DNA from: Epithemia pelagica
Lineage: Eukaryota > Bacillariophyta > Bacillariophyceae > Surirellales > Surirellaceae
Assembly (NCBI GenBank): GCA_946965045.2
Contig: OX337238.1
Span: 2,728,001-2,792,000 of the forward strand
Direction of reading: 5' to 3'
DNA: 64,000 nucleotides
The translations under genes were made by a program, and so were the position numbers. Below the pieces are notes generated by a model. The model was not told the origin of the DNA and made no database searches. It worked only from the letters and a program-made list of their open reading frames with translations. Below are positions 19,117 through 29,926 of this stretch, one piece after another (position 1 is the stretch's first letter; each line of letters starts with the position of its first letter).

Positions 19117-20328
19117 ATGGCGATGACACTGCAACAGCAAGCAAAGCAATCCGGGCTTTGCTTTCTGGACGTTGACAATAATAGTGAGGCACCGCAATGG
19201 AATACCAATGACTGGCCTCCCCTTTTGTGTGGATGGCGTTGTTTGCATGCATCGGTTGTGCTCAACCATCCCGAACAGGATAACAATGCACAGACGGTTG
19301 TTGTTTTGGGAGGAAACAAACAAGACCAAGGCTACACCAACTCAGTGTTGTTGTTGACTTTGTCAGATGAAAAAAAGCAATGGCGGGAAGGACCGCCGTT
19401 GATCAGCAACCGAGGCTGTCATGCTGCGGTGGTTTGTCGCGGAGGGGTTTACGCGATTGGAGGATGGAATGGAAGTTCATGCTTGGATAGTATCGAACGG
19501 ATTGATGTTGCAAATTTGTGTTCCGAATCAATGGAAAGCTCTACCAGCAACCAATGGACGACCCTGACTTGTCGATTGTCTACGAGAAGAAATGGATGTT
19601 CGGCTGTTGCCGTGCACAATCGCTATATTGTCGTCATGGGTGGATACAACGGAAACGATCTGTCGTTGGTTGATATAATCGATACAGCTATCGCAAGCAA
19701 CCAGACTGTGATTGTTGGACCATCCATGACAGTACCTCGATCTGGTTGTGCAAGTGCTGTCATTGGTCATCGCATTTTTGTTGTTGGAGGCTACAATAGG
19801 CACAATGAAGAAGTGTTCCAATCAGTGGAGTTCTTGGAGATTCATGAACCTCCAGGCAATGAGACAATGACCACAGCAGGTGCAGTGTTTCCATCCTCAT
19901 GCCGTTGGACACGTCATTACGAGCTCGAGCTTTCCATCCATCGGTGTTTTCATGCAATTGTAGCTGTAGGATCATGTCTGATTGTTATGGGAGGCTACTT
20001 TGGCGTGGACACTGCAGAAGTCTTGGATACTCGCCGAAACGCTGTGTGGACCTTTCCACGATCAACAGGGCCGCGTTATCTCTCCACTGCTGTGGTTCAC
20101 TCGAGGGGAATTGCTGTGATTAGTGGAGATGACAATGCTTCTTGTGCGACACTCTCCTTGGTTGACAAGAATACGTGGTGTTTTCGTCGACTCATTGAGC
20201 AGGTGCCGAGTACAATCTTTGGGACCAGAACAGACTCACTGCGATCTGCTCTGGAAGCTACTACAGCATGGAAGGAGTCCGGTGAGCGCCCTAAGAAGAA
20301 GTTATTAACTGGCAAATCTGAGACGTAG
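19117..20328 (+). CDS. Kelch-2: Kelch-repeat beta-propeller protein
   Basis: This predicts 403 aa starting MAMTLQQQAKQSGLCFLDV. Blade cores are visible at TVVVLGGNKQ, GVYAIGGWNGSS, RYIVVMGGYNGN, RIFVVGGYNRHN, CLIVMGGYFGVD and GIAVISG, giving a six- to seven-bladed propeller. It carries the standard connecting phrases NQWTTLTCRLST, SGCASAVIGHR and SSCRWTRHY. The tail is basic (RPKKKLLTGKSET). The central part (FPSSCRWTR...FGVDTAEVLDTRRNAVWTF) is nearly identical to that of Kelch-7, 28 kb away, implying exchange between the copies. It is followed by the standard Kelch 3' flank and precedes the AdhE gene on the same strand. Confidence 0.87.
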   Translation: MAMTLQQQAKQSGLCFLDVDNNSEAPQWNTNDWPPLLCGWRCLHASVVLNHPEQDNNAQTVVVLGGNKQDQGYTNSVLLLTLSDEKKQWREGPPLISNRGCHAAVVCRGGVYAIGGWNGSSCLDSIERIDVANLCSESMESSTSNQWTTLTCRLSTRRNGCSAVAVHNRYIVVMGGYNGNDLSLVDIIDTAIASNQTVIVGPSMTVPRSGCASAVIGHRIFVVGGYNRHNEEVFQSVEFLEIHEPPGNETMTTAGAVFPSSCRWTRHYELELSIHRCFHAIVAVGSCLIVMGGYFGVDTAEVLDTRRNAVWTFPRSTGPRYLSTAVVHSRGIAVISGDDNASCATLSLVDKNTWCFRRLIEQVPSTIFGTRTDSLRSALEATTAWKESGERPKKKLLTGKSET

Positions 20329-21175
20329 ACAGTGTCAATTGAGAAATATAAATACCAGTAGTAAAACGCATTCATGAGAATGAGTACTAGGGTTCAAAGT
20401 GCTTGCTGTTCTTCCCCCTGAAAACAAGTGCGTTTACAAACATGATGGAGAGAATGTACATCACGTTGTGAAACACAAACGAACGACAGCGAACATAGTT
20501 AGAACTCACCTCAAGTAATCACTTCGTGTTGTTGGTGCGATCTTGTGGCACAAGGAAGGATCTGTTTAAAGCACAAGCGCAAGAAAAACCAGGTGGACCT
20601 ACTGCATTGCAGAAGCAACAGTTTGGTAAGGTTCACGGAAAAAATGCAGTGCGTCCCCTCGACCGGGTTCCATATCACGATCTTCCTCAAGCCCGAGTGC
20701 GACTGACGATTCCCATAAAAACTCGAAAAATGTATGCCAATCCGTGCGACTGATCATGGAGAAACCGTGCGACTGATCAGTCGTTCACGCGGGACTCAAA
20801 CCGAAGCTTTTCAAACGGCATGGTGAATGGTGAGTTGAAAAATCGAGACCAAACGACAAAAAGAAGACTCTTGTGGTGTCAACCACAAGTTCACTTCTCA
20901 TCCTGTCGTCAATATTCGAGAAACACGAATTTCCAGAACGGATTTTGCTTCGACGAGACGACACCGTGGAACTCTATCCGCATCGGGTTGTCAAGCAAAG
21001 CCATGTAGACTTGTCCGCAAAGGACTAGGCGTTCTGCTTCCCAATTCGGCATTATCATCCGCTTCCTCTTTTCTTTCCCCCGTGTTCTCATTTCTGCAAA
21101 GAACGAGTCCAGATAACAACAACAACAACTTCTGTTCACTACTTCGCAACCGCAACAAGTCTCCACAACGCAATC
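20329..21175. other. Kelch-2 3' flank, family X tail relic and AdhE promoter
   Basis: Positions 20330-20500 match the standard 3' flank of Kelch-4, -5, -6 and -10 (TGCTTGCTGTTCTT and ACAAACATG landmarks). Positions 20510-20620 resemble the end of type B family X genes (GTAATCACTT..GTTGGTGCGATCTTGTGGCACAAGGAA). Positions 20690-20890 match 49790-49920 upstream of Kelch-8, including the ATCGAGACCAAACGACA element. Two copies of CCGTGCGACTGATCA lie at about 20743 and 20765. The rest is the 5' flank of AdhE. Confidence 0.5.
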
Positions 21176-24100
21176 ATGTCAATGATGATACGAGGAGCCA
21201 GCCACATGGGTCTCCGCAGTGTTCTACCTGTGGCTACTAGTAGTCGAAATTTGGTCCAAATGGCACTCCACGCTCAACTGCTACCATCCACGACGGTCCT
21301 ATTATCGCATATGACTCCTCCTTGCTGGTTACAAAACCCAACTGTCAAGAAGCGACATGCAATGATCTTTTCGACCATGTCAGATGCCTCGCCTCCTGCA
21401 CCACCCCATCCAGTGCGAGTCTGGAACGACCGTCTTCTTGTCGACCATCCAAAAAGCAGCCACTCCGCATGGAGTAGCGCCGAATCACTGATCGACAACA
21501 ACAAATCCAGCGCCCTCTTTTCAGCAGCACGACCGACGGACAGTGTGGAAGAGCTCATGGCACGTGCCTGTGTCGCTCGAGAGGAATTTGCCAAACTTTC
21601 TCAAACCGATGTGGATCGAATCTTTTTGGCCGTCGCCCATGCGGCCGACAAACAGCGAGTGCCACTGGCACAAATTGCCGTAGGTACGTACGAGACAAAT
21701 TGTCGAGACGAAAAGTGTGTGTTTTTCTGACATCGCAAGGTGTCACCTCTCATAGTTGTTTTTTGTATTTTTATGTTTGTACATTAATGAAATGACAACG
21801 ATGACGACAACAACAACGACCACCGTCAACAGACGAAACCAACATGGGTTTGGTGGAAGATAAGGTTTTAAAGAATGGTCTGTCCACTGAAATGATTCGT
21901 CATCGATACAAGGATTTGAAAACATGTGGCAAGATTTGGCAGGACGAGGTGCATGGAATTACCAAATATGCAACACCGGTGGGAATTGTCGCATGCATTT
22001 TACCCACCACCAATCCAACGTCGACAGCCATTGCCAAGGCCTTGTTTTTAGCCAAAACGCGCAACGTTGGCGTCGTTTTGCCCCATCCTCGAGCCGTACA
22101 AAGCACGGCAGCGGCCGTGCAAGTATGTCACAATGCCGGTGTAAAAGCCGGTGCACCACCCAATTGGCTCCAATGCGTCGTTGGCGCTCCCACATTTACG
22201 TCAGCTGCCACCAATGAGAACAACAACAAGAACGACCATCCATTCATGTCGCAATTTGAACTTTCAGATGCTGTCATGAAACATGAAAAGACCAATCTCA
22301 TCTTGGCCACTGGGGGAGAAGGAATGATCAAAGGTACGAGACTACACATAAACTGATCACCAGCAGCTACGAGAATGGCAATCACGTGTTTAGGCTCCGT
22401 TCAATGTCCCAAGCTGTTCTCATTTTTTCTGTGGTTGCTTCTCTGTTGCTCAGCATCTTACAGCACTGGTCATCCAGCAATTGGTGGAGGCGCCGGAAAT
22501 GCTCGTTCGTGTAACTAGAATCTGCGTCCATTCTCTTCTTCAATGGAAAGAGAGTGTTATTCTAATGTTTCCTTGTTGCTTTGTCTTATTTGCTCATGCT
22601 TGGGACAGCAATTTTGGTCGACGAAACGGCCGATTTGAAACAGGCTGTGGGGTCCATTGTTTTGGGAAAGTCTTTTGACAAAGGCATGATCTGTGCAGCA
22701 GAACAGTGTGTCGTTTGTGTAAATGAAGTTTACGACGAATTCAAATCGTTGCTCGAAAAACGGGGATGTACCTTTTTGTACGGTGAAGACAAGAAGAAAC
22801 TAGAAGACTACATGATACGAGACGGTAAGGTCAACATCAACTTGGCTGGTAAATCGGCCATGGTTATTGCCAAAGCCATTGGCGTTACGGTGCCACCTCA
22901 TACCTTGGTGTTGGCGGCGGAAGAATCAAGGATTGGTGACCATGCTCCGTTGAGTCACGAAAAGCTTTCTCCCATCCTGGCTGTGTATCGGGCCAACGAC
23001 TTTGACAATGGGGTTGATATTGCCGAACAATTGGCACGGTACGGTGGCTTGGGTCATACGGCAGGCATTTATTCGACGAATCCATCACATGTGAAACACT
23101 ATGGTAGTCAAATGCCCGTGGGACGCATCTTGGCCAACATGCCCACCTCCTTGAGTGCAATTGGTACCGAATTCAACCATTTTGTGGATCCCTCGTTTAC
23201 GCTCGGTGTCGGAACCACTGCTGGGTCTAGTGTGAGTGAGAATGTTGGACCCATGCATTTGTTGAACATAAAGTTTGTCGCCACGAGGCAAAAACACATG
23301 GAAAAGGTGAGTGTTTGATTTTGAGAGTCTTGAGTTGACCGATATGTTGACTGCCTCGTAACTCATACATAGTTCTTCTTCTTTTCATTGACAGTTCAAG
23401 AACCCACCCGACATTTACTATAATCGAGGGTGTTTGGAGGAAGCATTGGCCGATTGCGCGCGCCCCATGAAATCCGGAGATCGTATGAGTCGATGCATGA
23501 TTGTGACGGACAAAGTAATGGACTCGCTGGGGTATGTGGACCGCGTCAAGAGAGGCCTTGTCCAACACGGTTTTACTGTATCCGTCTTTGACGACGTGAA
23601 CCCGGATCCAGACATGGATACCATCCGGAATGGAGTGCAAGCATGTCAGCAATTCTAACCTGATATGATGGTATGTCTTGGTGGCGGGTCTCCAATGGAT
23701 GCGGGCAAGTTTATTCGTGCATTGTACGAACATCCTGAATTGTCACTGGAAGATGCAGCGGCCCGATTCCTGGAATTGCGACAGCGCACATGTCCTTTCC
23801 CGGTCCTGGGATCCAAAATCAAAAAGGTGGTGTGTATACCCACTACGAGTGGAACAGCTTCGGAAGTGACGCCCTTTTCTGTCATCACTGACGACAATGG
23901 AATGAAACTTCCACTGTTCTCGTACCGTTTGACTCCCGACATTGCCATTATTGATTCCAGTTTTTGCGAAAAGTTACCACCAAACCTGATTGCCTACGCC
24001 GGAATCGATGCCACTACGCATGCTACCGAAACACTTGTATCGGTGGCGGCCAATGATTTTACGCAGGGTCATGGACTCCGCGCACTTCAGCTCTTGACTG

Positions 24101-24696
24101 ATAATTTGGTCGATTCCTTTGTTTCGGGCAACCCCGACGCTCGCGATGCTGTTCATCACGGTGCTACCTTGGCTGGTTTGGCCTTTCGTAACAGCTTTTT
24201 GGGCATTGCGCACAGCTTGGCACACAAAATGGGAGCTGTGTTTCATCTTCCACATGGATTATCATGTGGTATTGTGTTGCCTCACGTCATTCGATTCAAC
24301 AGTTCGTTGACACCCACCCGCATGGGAGTCTATCCAGGTTATGATTATCCCAAAGCCCTGGAACAGTATGCGACCATTGCTCGCCACTTGGGACTACTCC
24401 AGGAGGACGGCAAACCGCATACCAATACGGAACTCATGGAAGCGTACATTGCCAAATTATATGACATGTACGATGCAATGAGTGTTCCCAAAACCTTTTT
24501 GGAAGCTGGATGTTCGGAAGAAGTGTTCTTGGATCAACTTGATGATATTGCACTGCAAGCATTTGATGATCAATGTACACCAGCGAATCCGAGATTCCCA
24601 CTCATTTCTGAGCTAAAAGACATTCTGAAACAAGCATTTTACGGAATAGACTCAATCCCTACGGAGTGTCATGAAAACGATATGTCTCAACAATAA
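21176..24696 (+). pseudogene. adhE: AdhE copy 2: bifunctional aldehyde/alcohol dehydrogenase, five exons, one in-frame stop
   Basis: Exons 21176-21683, 21833-22333, 22453-22503, 22609-23306 and 23395-24696 splice at GT-AG sites to about 1019 codons. AdhE converts acetyl-CoA to acetaldehyde and ethanol with NADH, a fermentation route found in many algae. The aldehyde half shows PTTNPTSTAIAKAL, LATGGEGMIK, YSTGHPAIGGGAGN and the catalytic Cys in ICAAEQCVV. The alcohol half shows GGGSPMDAGK, PTTSGTASEVTPF and the iron ligands in DATTHATE and HSLAHKMGAVFHLPHG. The roughly 75-residue N-terminal extension, Arg/Ser/Leu-rich, looks like an organelle-targeting peptide. The defect is TAA at 23656-23658, where copy 3 and family members have Lys (QQFKPDMM), an AAA-to-TAA change. 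It would release the aldehyde half without the alcohol half. Everything else is intact, so this is a very recent nonsense allele, a sequencing error, or readthrough. Confidence 0.88.
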
Positions 24697-24719
24697 GAAT
24701 AATTTTGTGAGCAAGAACT

Positions 24720-24945
24720 TGGACTAAAAGTTTAGGATACAGCAAAGTGCATCGGTTCGATAGTCATAGGAGGAACAAGCCATGACGACGTTGTAGTCGC
24801 TCCAACTCCTGGGCAAGTTCTTGACGTTGCTCCTGGAGCGCTGGAAGTCATGTACGATGCAATGAGTGTTCCCAAAACCGTTTTTGAAGCTGGATGTTCG
24901 GAAGAAGTGTTCTTGGATCAACTTGATGACATTTTGTATGCAAGA
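24720..24945. repeat. Local partial duplication of the AdhE 3' end and coiled-coil gene 3' end
   Basis: 24720-24850 nearly repeats 24950-25080 (the 3' end of the coiled-coil gene), and 24851-24932 nearly repeats 24474-24555 (AdhE codons for YDAMSVPKTFLEAGCSEEVF). The segment is thus a shortened tandem copy of the convergent AdhE/coiled-coil junction. The 51-kb copy of the region lacks it, so it arose after, or was lost from, one of the two blocks. Confidence 0.8.
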
Positions 24946-24992
24946 ACTTGGACTAAAAGTTTAGGATACAGCAAAGTGCATCGGTTTGATAG

Positions 24993-25358
24993 TCATAGGA
25001 GGAACAAGCCATGACGACGTTGTAGTCGCTCCAACTCCTGAGCAAGTTCTTGACGTTGGTCCTGGAGAGCCGGAAGATTCTGAAGTCTGTCTCGGAGGAC
25101 AATTCGTTGTTCACGGAGTTGCTTCTTGGTTTTACGCATCGATTCCTTATCCTGCTTGGATCCAATACCAGAGTTGAGAAGAAAGTTAAGGTTATTGATT
25201 TCCTCTTGGACCATTTTAAGCTTCTTGGACGTCTTGTGCAACGCTGTAATTTGATTCTCCAAGACTTCCATCTGTTCTTGAATATCTTGGACGATTCCGA
25301 GAGTGACGTCTTCATCAAGGAGAAGAGTAGCGCTGTTGTTGGAGCGAGTAGAGAGCAT
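24993..25358 (-). CDS. Small coiled-coil protein, copy 1
   Basis: This predicts 121 aa (MLSTRSNNSATLLLDEDVT...RRHGLFLL). Residues about 25-118 form a near-continuous heptad pattern (IQEQMEVLENQITALHK, LKMVQEEINNLNFLL, QRIVLRDRLQNLPALQ, ELAQELERLQRR), so it should be an alpha-helical coiled coil. The frame is open upstream to 25562 without an ATG (PPPVPVVIRIRNHDS..NPINM). Copy 2 has the same upstream peptides broken by different indels, so an ancestral longer protein is likely in which both copies lost frame upstream. The 121 codons from MLSTRSNN are preserved with about three substitutions between copies. It is convergent with AdhE. Function unknown. Confidence 0.6.
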   Translation of the reverse strand: MLSTRSNNSATLLLDEDVTLGIVQDIQEQMEVLENQITALHKTSKKLKMVQEEINNLNFLLNSGIGSKQDKESMRKTKKQLREQRIVLRDRLQNLPALQDQRQELAQELERLQRRHGLFLL

Positions 25359-25635
25359 GTTTATCGGGTTTGTTGGTTGAAGCTGGATGCTGTAGAAAGG
25401 TTTGGGTTTCTTGTTTTGTGAGAACAGATTCAAACCGGAATGATGCGAATCGTGGTTCCGAATGCGAATCACGACTGGAACTGGTGGTGGGGCTGTTTGT
25501 GACTGGTCCCAGTAGATTTCGTCTGTCCGGTAGCCGTCCGAGATTTGGTCTTCCGCGACCACAAGATCGCGAGCCCCGTTCGTACGTTGCGTCTAGGGAT
25601 AAAAGATCAGTCTCCTAGCTAGAGTAGTTCCTAGC

Positions 25636-28398
25636 TTAGTGGAGAAGAGAAGGTTCCGAGCCTTGGTATTCCCAAACTCCTTGCGACTGTATGTGCAACA
25701 AGTGTTGTTGCAAATGGTCCTGGTGATGGGCCTTATTATGGTTCCACAACACAGGGATGGAGGAATGCATCGGTGCTACTACAACCATCCGACCACGATC
25801 CCTGTGCTGCCCAGCCAACCTGTTGTTGTCACGACGACAGTTTCTCCAGGACCAAACGCTGGTCCTTGAAACCGTCCCAACAACAACAACAACAACAACA
25901 AGACAAAGTAACATGACCAGCACAGCTGATTTCCATTGCGAATTTCTCTCCAGACTGGCGTCGTCGTTGAGAATGGACCGACGGACTGCATCACGATGAT
26001 GACGACGACAAGAATCCAGCCATGCTCGGCCTGTTCTTTGGTAGAGAATCCTCCACATGGTCCAAACTTCATACGACAGGCACTGGCAAATTGTCACATA
26101 AAATCCATGCCTCAATTCGAGTTTGATCCAGAGACGAATCGTGACATGGCAATAGTCGTACCATGCCAACTCCTTCATGCCAATTGGTGCTTCTGGAAAA
26201 TGACACTTTACTTTCTCCTCGTCCTCGTTGCGGATGCAATTTTGGGAGAGACAGTGGTTCAACACGCAGTGCATGTCGTTGGTGTTTTGACAGAGTTGAT
26301 TGACACGACGTGTCTGTTCCAAAATCTCCTGGTGAAACCGCGATTCCAAAGAATGAGCCTCCGAAACGTCGTCATGGAGGTCATTCTTGGCTTGTATTCG
26401 TGAAACTGTCGATCCAGCACCGCTCTTCATGGTTGGAACGGGGGGTTCCTTCCAGAATGACAGTAACGTCCCATTTGCTCTTTGGTACTCCACGACCTTT
26501 GCCACATCTTGTTCCAGATCCACGTCCCAGGAGGAAGAGTGTGTCCTGTCCCCGGTATCCGACGACGACAAGTCGAGAGACGGAGGAGACTCCAAGACCA
26601 TGCATTCTTCTTCTTCATCCGAATCGAAGACAATGCATTCTTCTTCTTCATCCGAATCAAAAACAATGCACTCTTCCTCATCACTAGTATCTTTTGCGTT
26701 CTGTTTGTTCCTGTTTGGGTGACAAGGTGACGCTGCTGCCAAAGAAGAATGCGGATTCCAGACATTTGTCATCAACAATAAGGGCGTTCCCACAGGATCA
26801 TCCTCATCGTGAGCATCAGTAGCAGCATGCTTTCCAAGATGACGACAAGTATGGTGGTCCCCAAACGGAGGATTCGACTCTCCTAGCATCCGGCGTGACA
26901 GGGACGAACCGGTAGTATTCGAATCGTCGTCCTTGAGGATCCGGGTCGGAGACAACACTGGCACGGACGTTTGTGCGGCATGTCTCGTGCAATCGTCACC
27001 ACTAGTGTCGCTACTATCGCTGCAAGTCCACCGAATGGATTGAGGGGCCGCCAACAAGGACGAGGAGGAGGATGAGGATGAAGACGATGATGAATACGAA
27101 TCCAATCGTTGGTGGTTTCGGGTGACGGACGACACGACGGTTGTACCGGTAGCACTGTTGGGGACGATCGTGGGTGTCACGTATTTGTCGTGGTCGCCGT
27201 TGTTGTTGTTGCTGTTGTTGTTGTTGTTGGTGGTGGTGGTGGCGGTGTGTGGAGGGTAGTCGTCTTGCAGTTGTGGTTGTAGAATGTTAGATTCCCCATC
27301 GTGGCCACCTGTATTCGGCGCATGGTCCGAATGTTGGTCGTTGTCCTCTCGAACCAAATCCATCACCTCGGGTGGTGGTAATACGTTATTGTTGTCGACT
27401 CTTGTTGCGGGTGACACGATCACCTTCCGTAGTAATTTGTCCTGGTTGATGGAGAAGAAAGGACATGCCGGGGCATTGCAATCAGTGGTTTCGAGCCCTC
27501 CGCTCATCAAGTCCAAGGCTCGTGTTTGGTCTTGTTTCGTACATCGACACAACCGATCGACCTGGATTTGTTGTTGACGTGCCGTCATGCTTCTTTTTGT
27601 GGTTGTGGTTGGTGTCGTGAGCCCATTTTTGCTTCTTGTAGGAGTTCTTGGTTTTGTGATGGTTGTTGGAGTTTTGATAATGGGAGCATCTCCTCCTGCC
27701 TCTTGGACGATGGCCAATGATAGAGATCCTGGAGGATCCAGGCATGGTGGTACGAACGACTTGTTGTGGTGATTGTTGGTGGATTCCGTACCAGAAGAAG
27801 AACAAGAAGTATCTGCGAACCACGAAGAACAAACAGAGGAAGAAGAGCCACAAAAAGAATCCTCCTCCTCATACTGCTCCACCCATAATGTTGGTGTTCT
27901 TGTTGCGTCCTTGTTCGGATCTGTATCCTCTGGCTGCTCTTGTTGTGGTGGTGATTGTTCTTGTTCTTGTTGTGGACTGGAAGAGGAGGAGGAGGAGGAG
28001 GAGGACAAACGCCATCCATGACACACATTGCAACAAACACCACAAGCGTTCTTACTCAAAGAGCCGTGTGGAAGGAAAGCTTGCCGACGACGTCGTCGTC
28101 TTTTGTGTTTGTTGTTCGGAGTACTATTGCTGCTCCTCCAAATCAATTGCACCCGTCGTCGACGAGGACGTCGAATGGCAGATGATTGGTAACGACCACC
28201 ACGACAACAACTCCGACAACACTGATCCTCATCCGGTGGTTGCCATTGGTTGTTTCGTGATAATGTTTGTTGTTGTTGTTGTTGTTGGAGCATGACGACA
28301 CTTTGGGTCCAGGCCTGCCACAAGTTGTAAAAGGCGACATGCTCATCCGGATTGGGCTCCACCACTGCCACGGCAGAACCCTGCGAGGAGGATGTCAT
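25636..28398 (-). CDS. X-1: family X protein, type A with C-terminal membrane span
   Basis: This is a 920-codon frame starting at the ATG at 28398 (MTSSSQGSAVAVVEPN), a start shared by all 5'-complete X copies; upstream codons are out of frame. I do not recognise the family. In order: a conserved N-terminus with NLWQAWTQSVVMLQ, poly-Gln, and a CC/Arg-rich stretch (QCCRSCCRGG, RRPRRRRVQLIWR); long Ser/Gln/Asn-rich regions; ITARQQQIQVDRLC-like and NQDKLLRKVIVSPATR blocks near 310-365; three tandem acidic repeats ECIVFDSDEEE (about 573-605); a Cys/Trp block (about 686-783: LCQNTNDMHC, LAWYDYCHVTIRLW, YVTICQCLSYEVWTMW); a hydrophobic Val-rich span (about 822-845); and a His/Gln tail. It could be a tail-region single-pass membrane protein. 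It is divergent to Kelch-3. Confidence 0.7.
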   Translation of the reverse strand: MTSSSQGSAVAVVEPNPDEHVAFYNLWQAWTQSVVMLQQQQQQQTLSRNNQWQPPDEDQCCRSCCRGGRYQSSAIRRPRRRRVQLIWRSSNSTPNNKHKRRRRRRQAFLPHGSLSKNACGVCCNVCHGWRLSSSSSSSSSSPQQEQEQSPPQQEQPEDTDPNKDATRTPTLWVEQYEEEDSFCGSSSSVCSSWFADTSCSSSGTESTNNHHNKSFVPPCLDPPGSLSLAIVQEAGGDAPIIKTPTTITKPRTPTRSKNGLTTPTTTTKRSMTARQQQIQVDRLCRCTKQDQTRALDLMSGGLETTDCNAPACPFFSINQDKLLRKVIVSPATRVDNNNVLPPPEVMDLVREDNDQHSDHAPNTGGHDGESNILQPQLQDDYPPHTATTTTNNNNNSNNNNGDHDKYVTPTIVPNSATGTTVVSSVTRNHQRLDSYSSSSSSSSSSSSLLAAPQSIRWTCSDSSDTSGDDCTRHAAQTSVPVLSPTRILKDDDSNTTGSSLSRRMLGESNPPFGDHHTCRHLGKHAATDAHDEDDPVGTPLLLMTNVWNPHSSLAAASPCHPNRNKQNAKDTSDEEECIVFDSDEEEECIVFDSDEEEECMVLESPPSLDLSSSDTGDRTHSSSWDVDLEQDVAKVVEYQRANGTLLSFWKEPPVPTMKSGAGSTVSRIQAKNDLHDDVSEAHSLESRFHQEILEQTRRVNQLCQNTNDMHCVLNHCLSQNCIRNEDEEKVKCHFPEAPIGMKELAWYDYCHVTIRLWIKLELRHGFYVTICQCLSYEVWTMWRILYQRTGRAWLDSCRRHHRDAVRRSILNDDASLERNSQWKSAVLVMLLCLVVVVVVVGTVSRTSVWSWRNCRRDNNRLAGQHRDRGRMVVVAPMHSSIPVLWNHNKAHHQDHLQQHLLHIQSQGVWEYQGSEPSLLH

Positions 28399-29926
28399 GG
28401 TAGATTCAACACACACCCAAACAGAAATGAGGATGCGTCTTGGAAGTTGGAAGGAACCCTTGCCTTTGTACAGTCGGAATCACAGTCATACACTCCCTCT
28501 TATACAGTTTCTCGTCTGTGGATCGGTCCATCTCCAGCATCTCATCCTCTCATCATCGGTTGGCATCCGAGTCCCGAGTCCCAGAAGTACTTTCGCGACG
28601 ATACTCTTACCTTTCTATCCATCCGATCCCGTCTCAGACGCCCGCGACTCCATACACCCAAAAAAGAATCCCCATCGCGCGCGCATCTGATCGAGATCCT
28701 GGTCGTCTTTGGTTGGCAGAATCACCATGACGACCTACAACGACAATGACAAAACAACGGCCAAACAACGGCCAACACACATTGGCACACGTTTCCAGTG
28801 TGTTGGTTGTGTCAAGAATGATGATGATAATAATAATATAATAAAAATGATCGAGTGACGGTGTGATTCTTCCAGACACACTCAATCGGTGCATCCTTCA
28901 CAGTGTCCCTTACTAGGTAGAACGAGCGAAGATGAGGCTCATGACATTGATATCGAGACCAAACGACAGAAAGAAGAAGACTCTTGATGCCAACCACAAG
29001 TCCAGTCGTTGAAGCGTTTAATGCTTCATTGTGATGGTCTTTATCATCATACCGAAAGAGAACAAAAAAGTCTCTCACTTTTTCTCCGAAAAGTTTCTCA
29101 CTTTTTCTCCGACAACGCAATGTTAACCTGCATAATGCAAGCCCGTGTGGAAGAAGAAGAGAACAACAGAGGACCCAGCAATTGGCCTGAGATAAATCAT
29201 TGGTGGAAACGCACGAGATGCTTTGTTGTGATGGTCTTCAAGATTGGAGAAAGAGTCCTGGTCCCTTTACTATGGGTATTTGCCCTGTGGTATTTGCACC
29301 GGATGCATTTATTATTGTTCTTATTGCTTCCCCACGTACGGTGGATGATTTTCCTATCGTGGGTGCCAATTTCAATTGATCTCGATAGAATGGCTTCTAG
29401 CATCGTTGCATCTTCTTCGCGTTTGCCAGTGTGGGACAACCATGTGTGATCAATGATTGGATTGGAACCAATGAATTTGGTCCGCTTCGTTTTGCATGGA
29501 CGATGAACTAGCGCTTGACTGCGATCCTGATGTATTGTGCAAAACAGCCAGAAGGAATTTGAAAAGGGCCTCAAGACTGCAACGGACAAGTACTGCCATA
29601 TACAGTGGCAAAGGGGTTCCAAGAAAGTGGAATCTCTGGATTTGTGCGGGGGTGGCTTTGTGGTGGATGGTTTTAGACCCGTTTATCTGTCCAAGATCAT
29701 CCATCAAAGAAGGATGGTTTTGAACCCGTTCATCTGTCCAATGCCATCCCTCCGATGAAGGATACCATGATTGAAATCGCCATCGTTGAGGTGCGTCCGT
29801 CGCAGCTGCCGTCTTTCGTTCCGGTTTTGGTGTAAAAGGTCCAGATCTCGTTCGGAGTTCATTTTCGTATTTTTTGAGGAGCAAGAAGGTCCATTCCTTG
29901 CTGTTGTCATGAAATCTCAAAGTATC
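28399..29926. promoter_or_regulatory. Shared divergent intergenic region X-1/Kelch-3
   Basis: This 1.5-kb region has four recurring parts. (1) An X-proximal part, 28440-28730, has GGCATCCGAGTCCCGAGTCC, GTCTCAGACGCCCGCGACTC and CATCGCGCGCGCATCT. (2) A mid part contains the element at 28951-28986. (3) A block at 29200-29450 could encode a small hydrophobic peptide (LWVFALWYL, PHVRWMIFLSWVPISIDLDR). (4) The Kelch leader block is at 29490-29840. The ATGGTTTTxxACCC sub-element occurs twice (29667, 29714). All parts recur in other units. Confidence 0.6.
28951..28986 (+). repeat. Recurring 36-bp element, copy in unit A
   Basis: The core is ATCGAGACCAAACGACAGAA followed by AGAAGAAGACTCTTG. It recurs at 20842-20873, 35799-35834, 49877-49911 and 56264-56299, each time in 5' flanking DNA of AdhE or Kelch/X units. 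Confidence 0.8.

Noticed and set aside
26310-28750. Numerous plus-strand frames opposite X-1 and their copies near 53-56 kb
   Set aside because: Repetition across copies only reflects duplication of X; these frames are broken at non-equivalent places while the X frame stays open.
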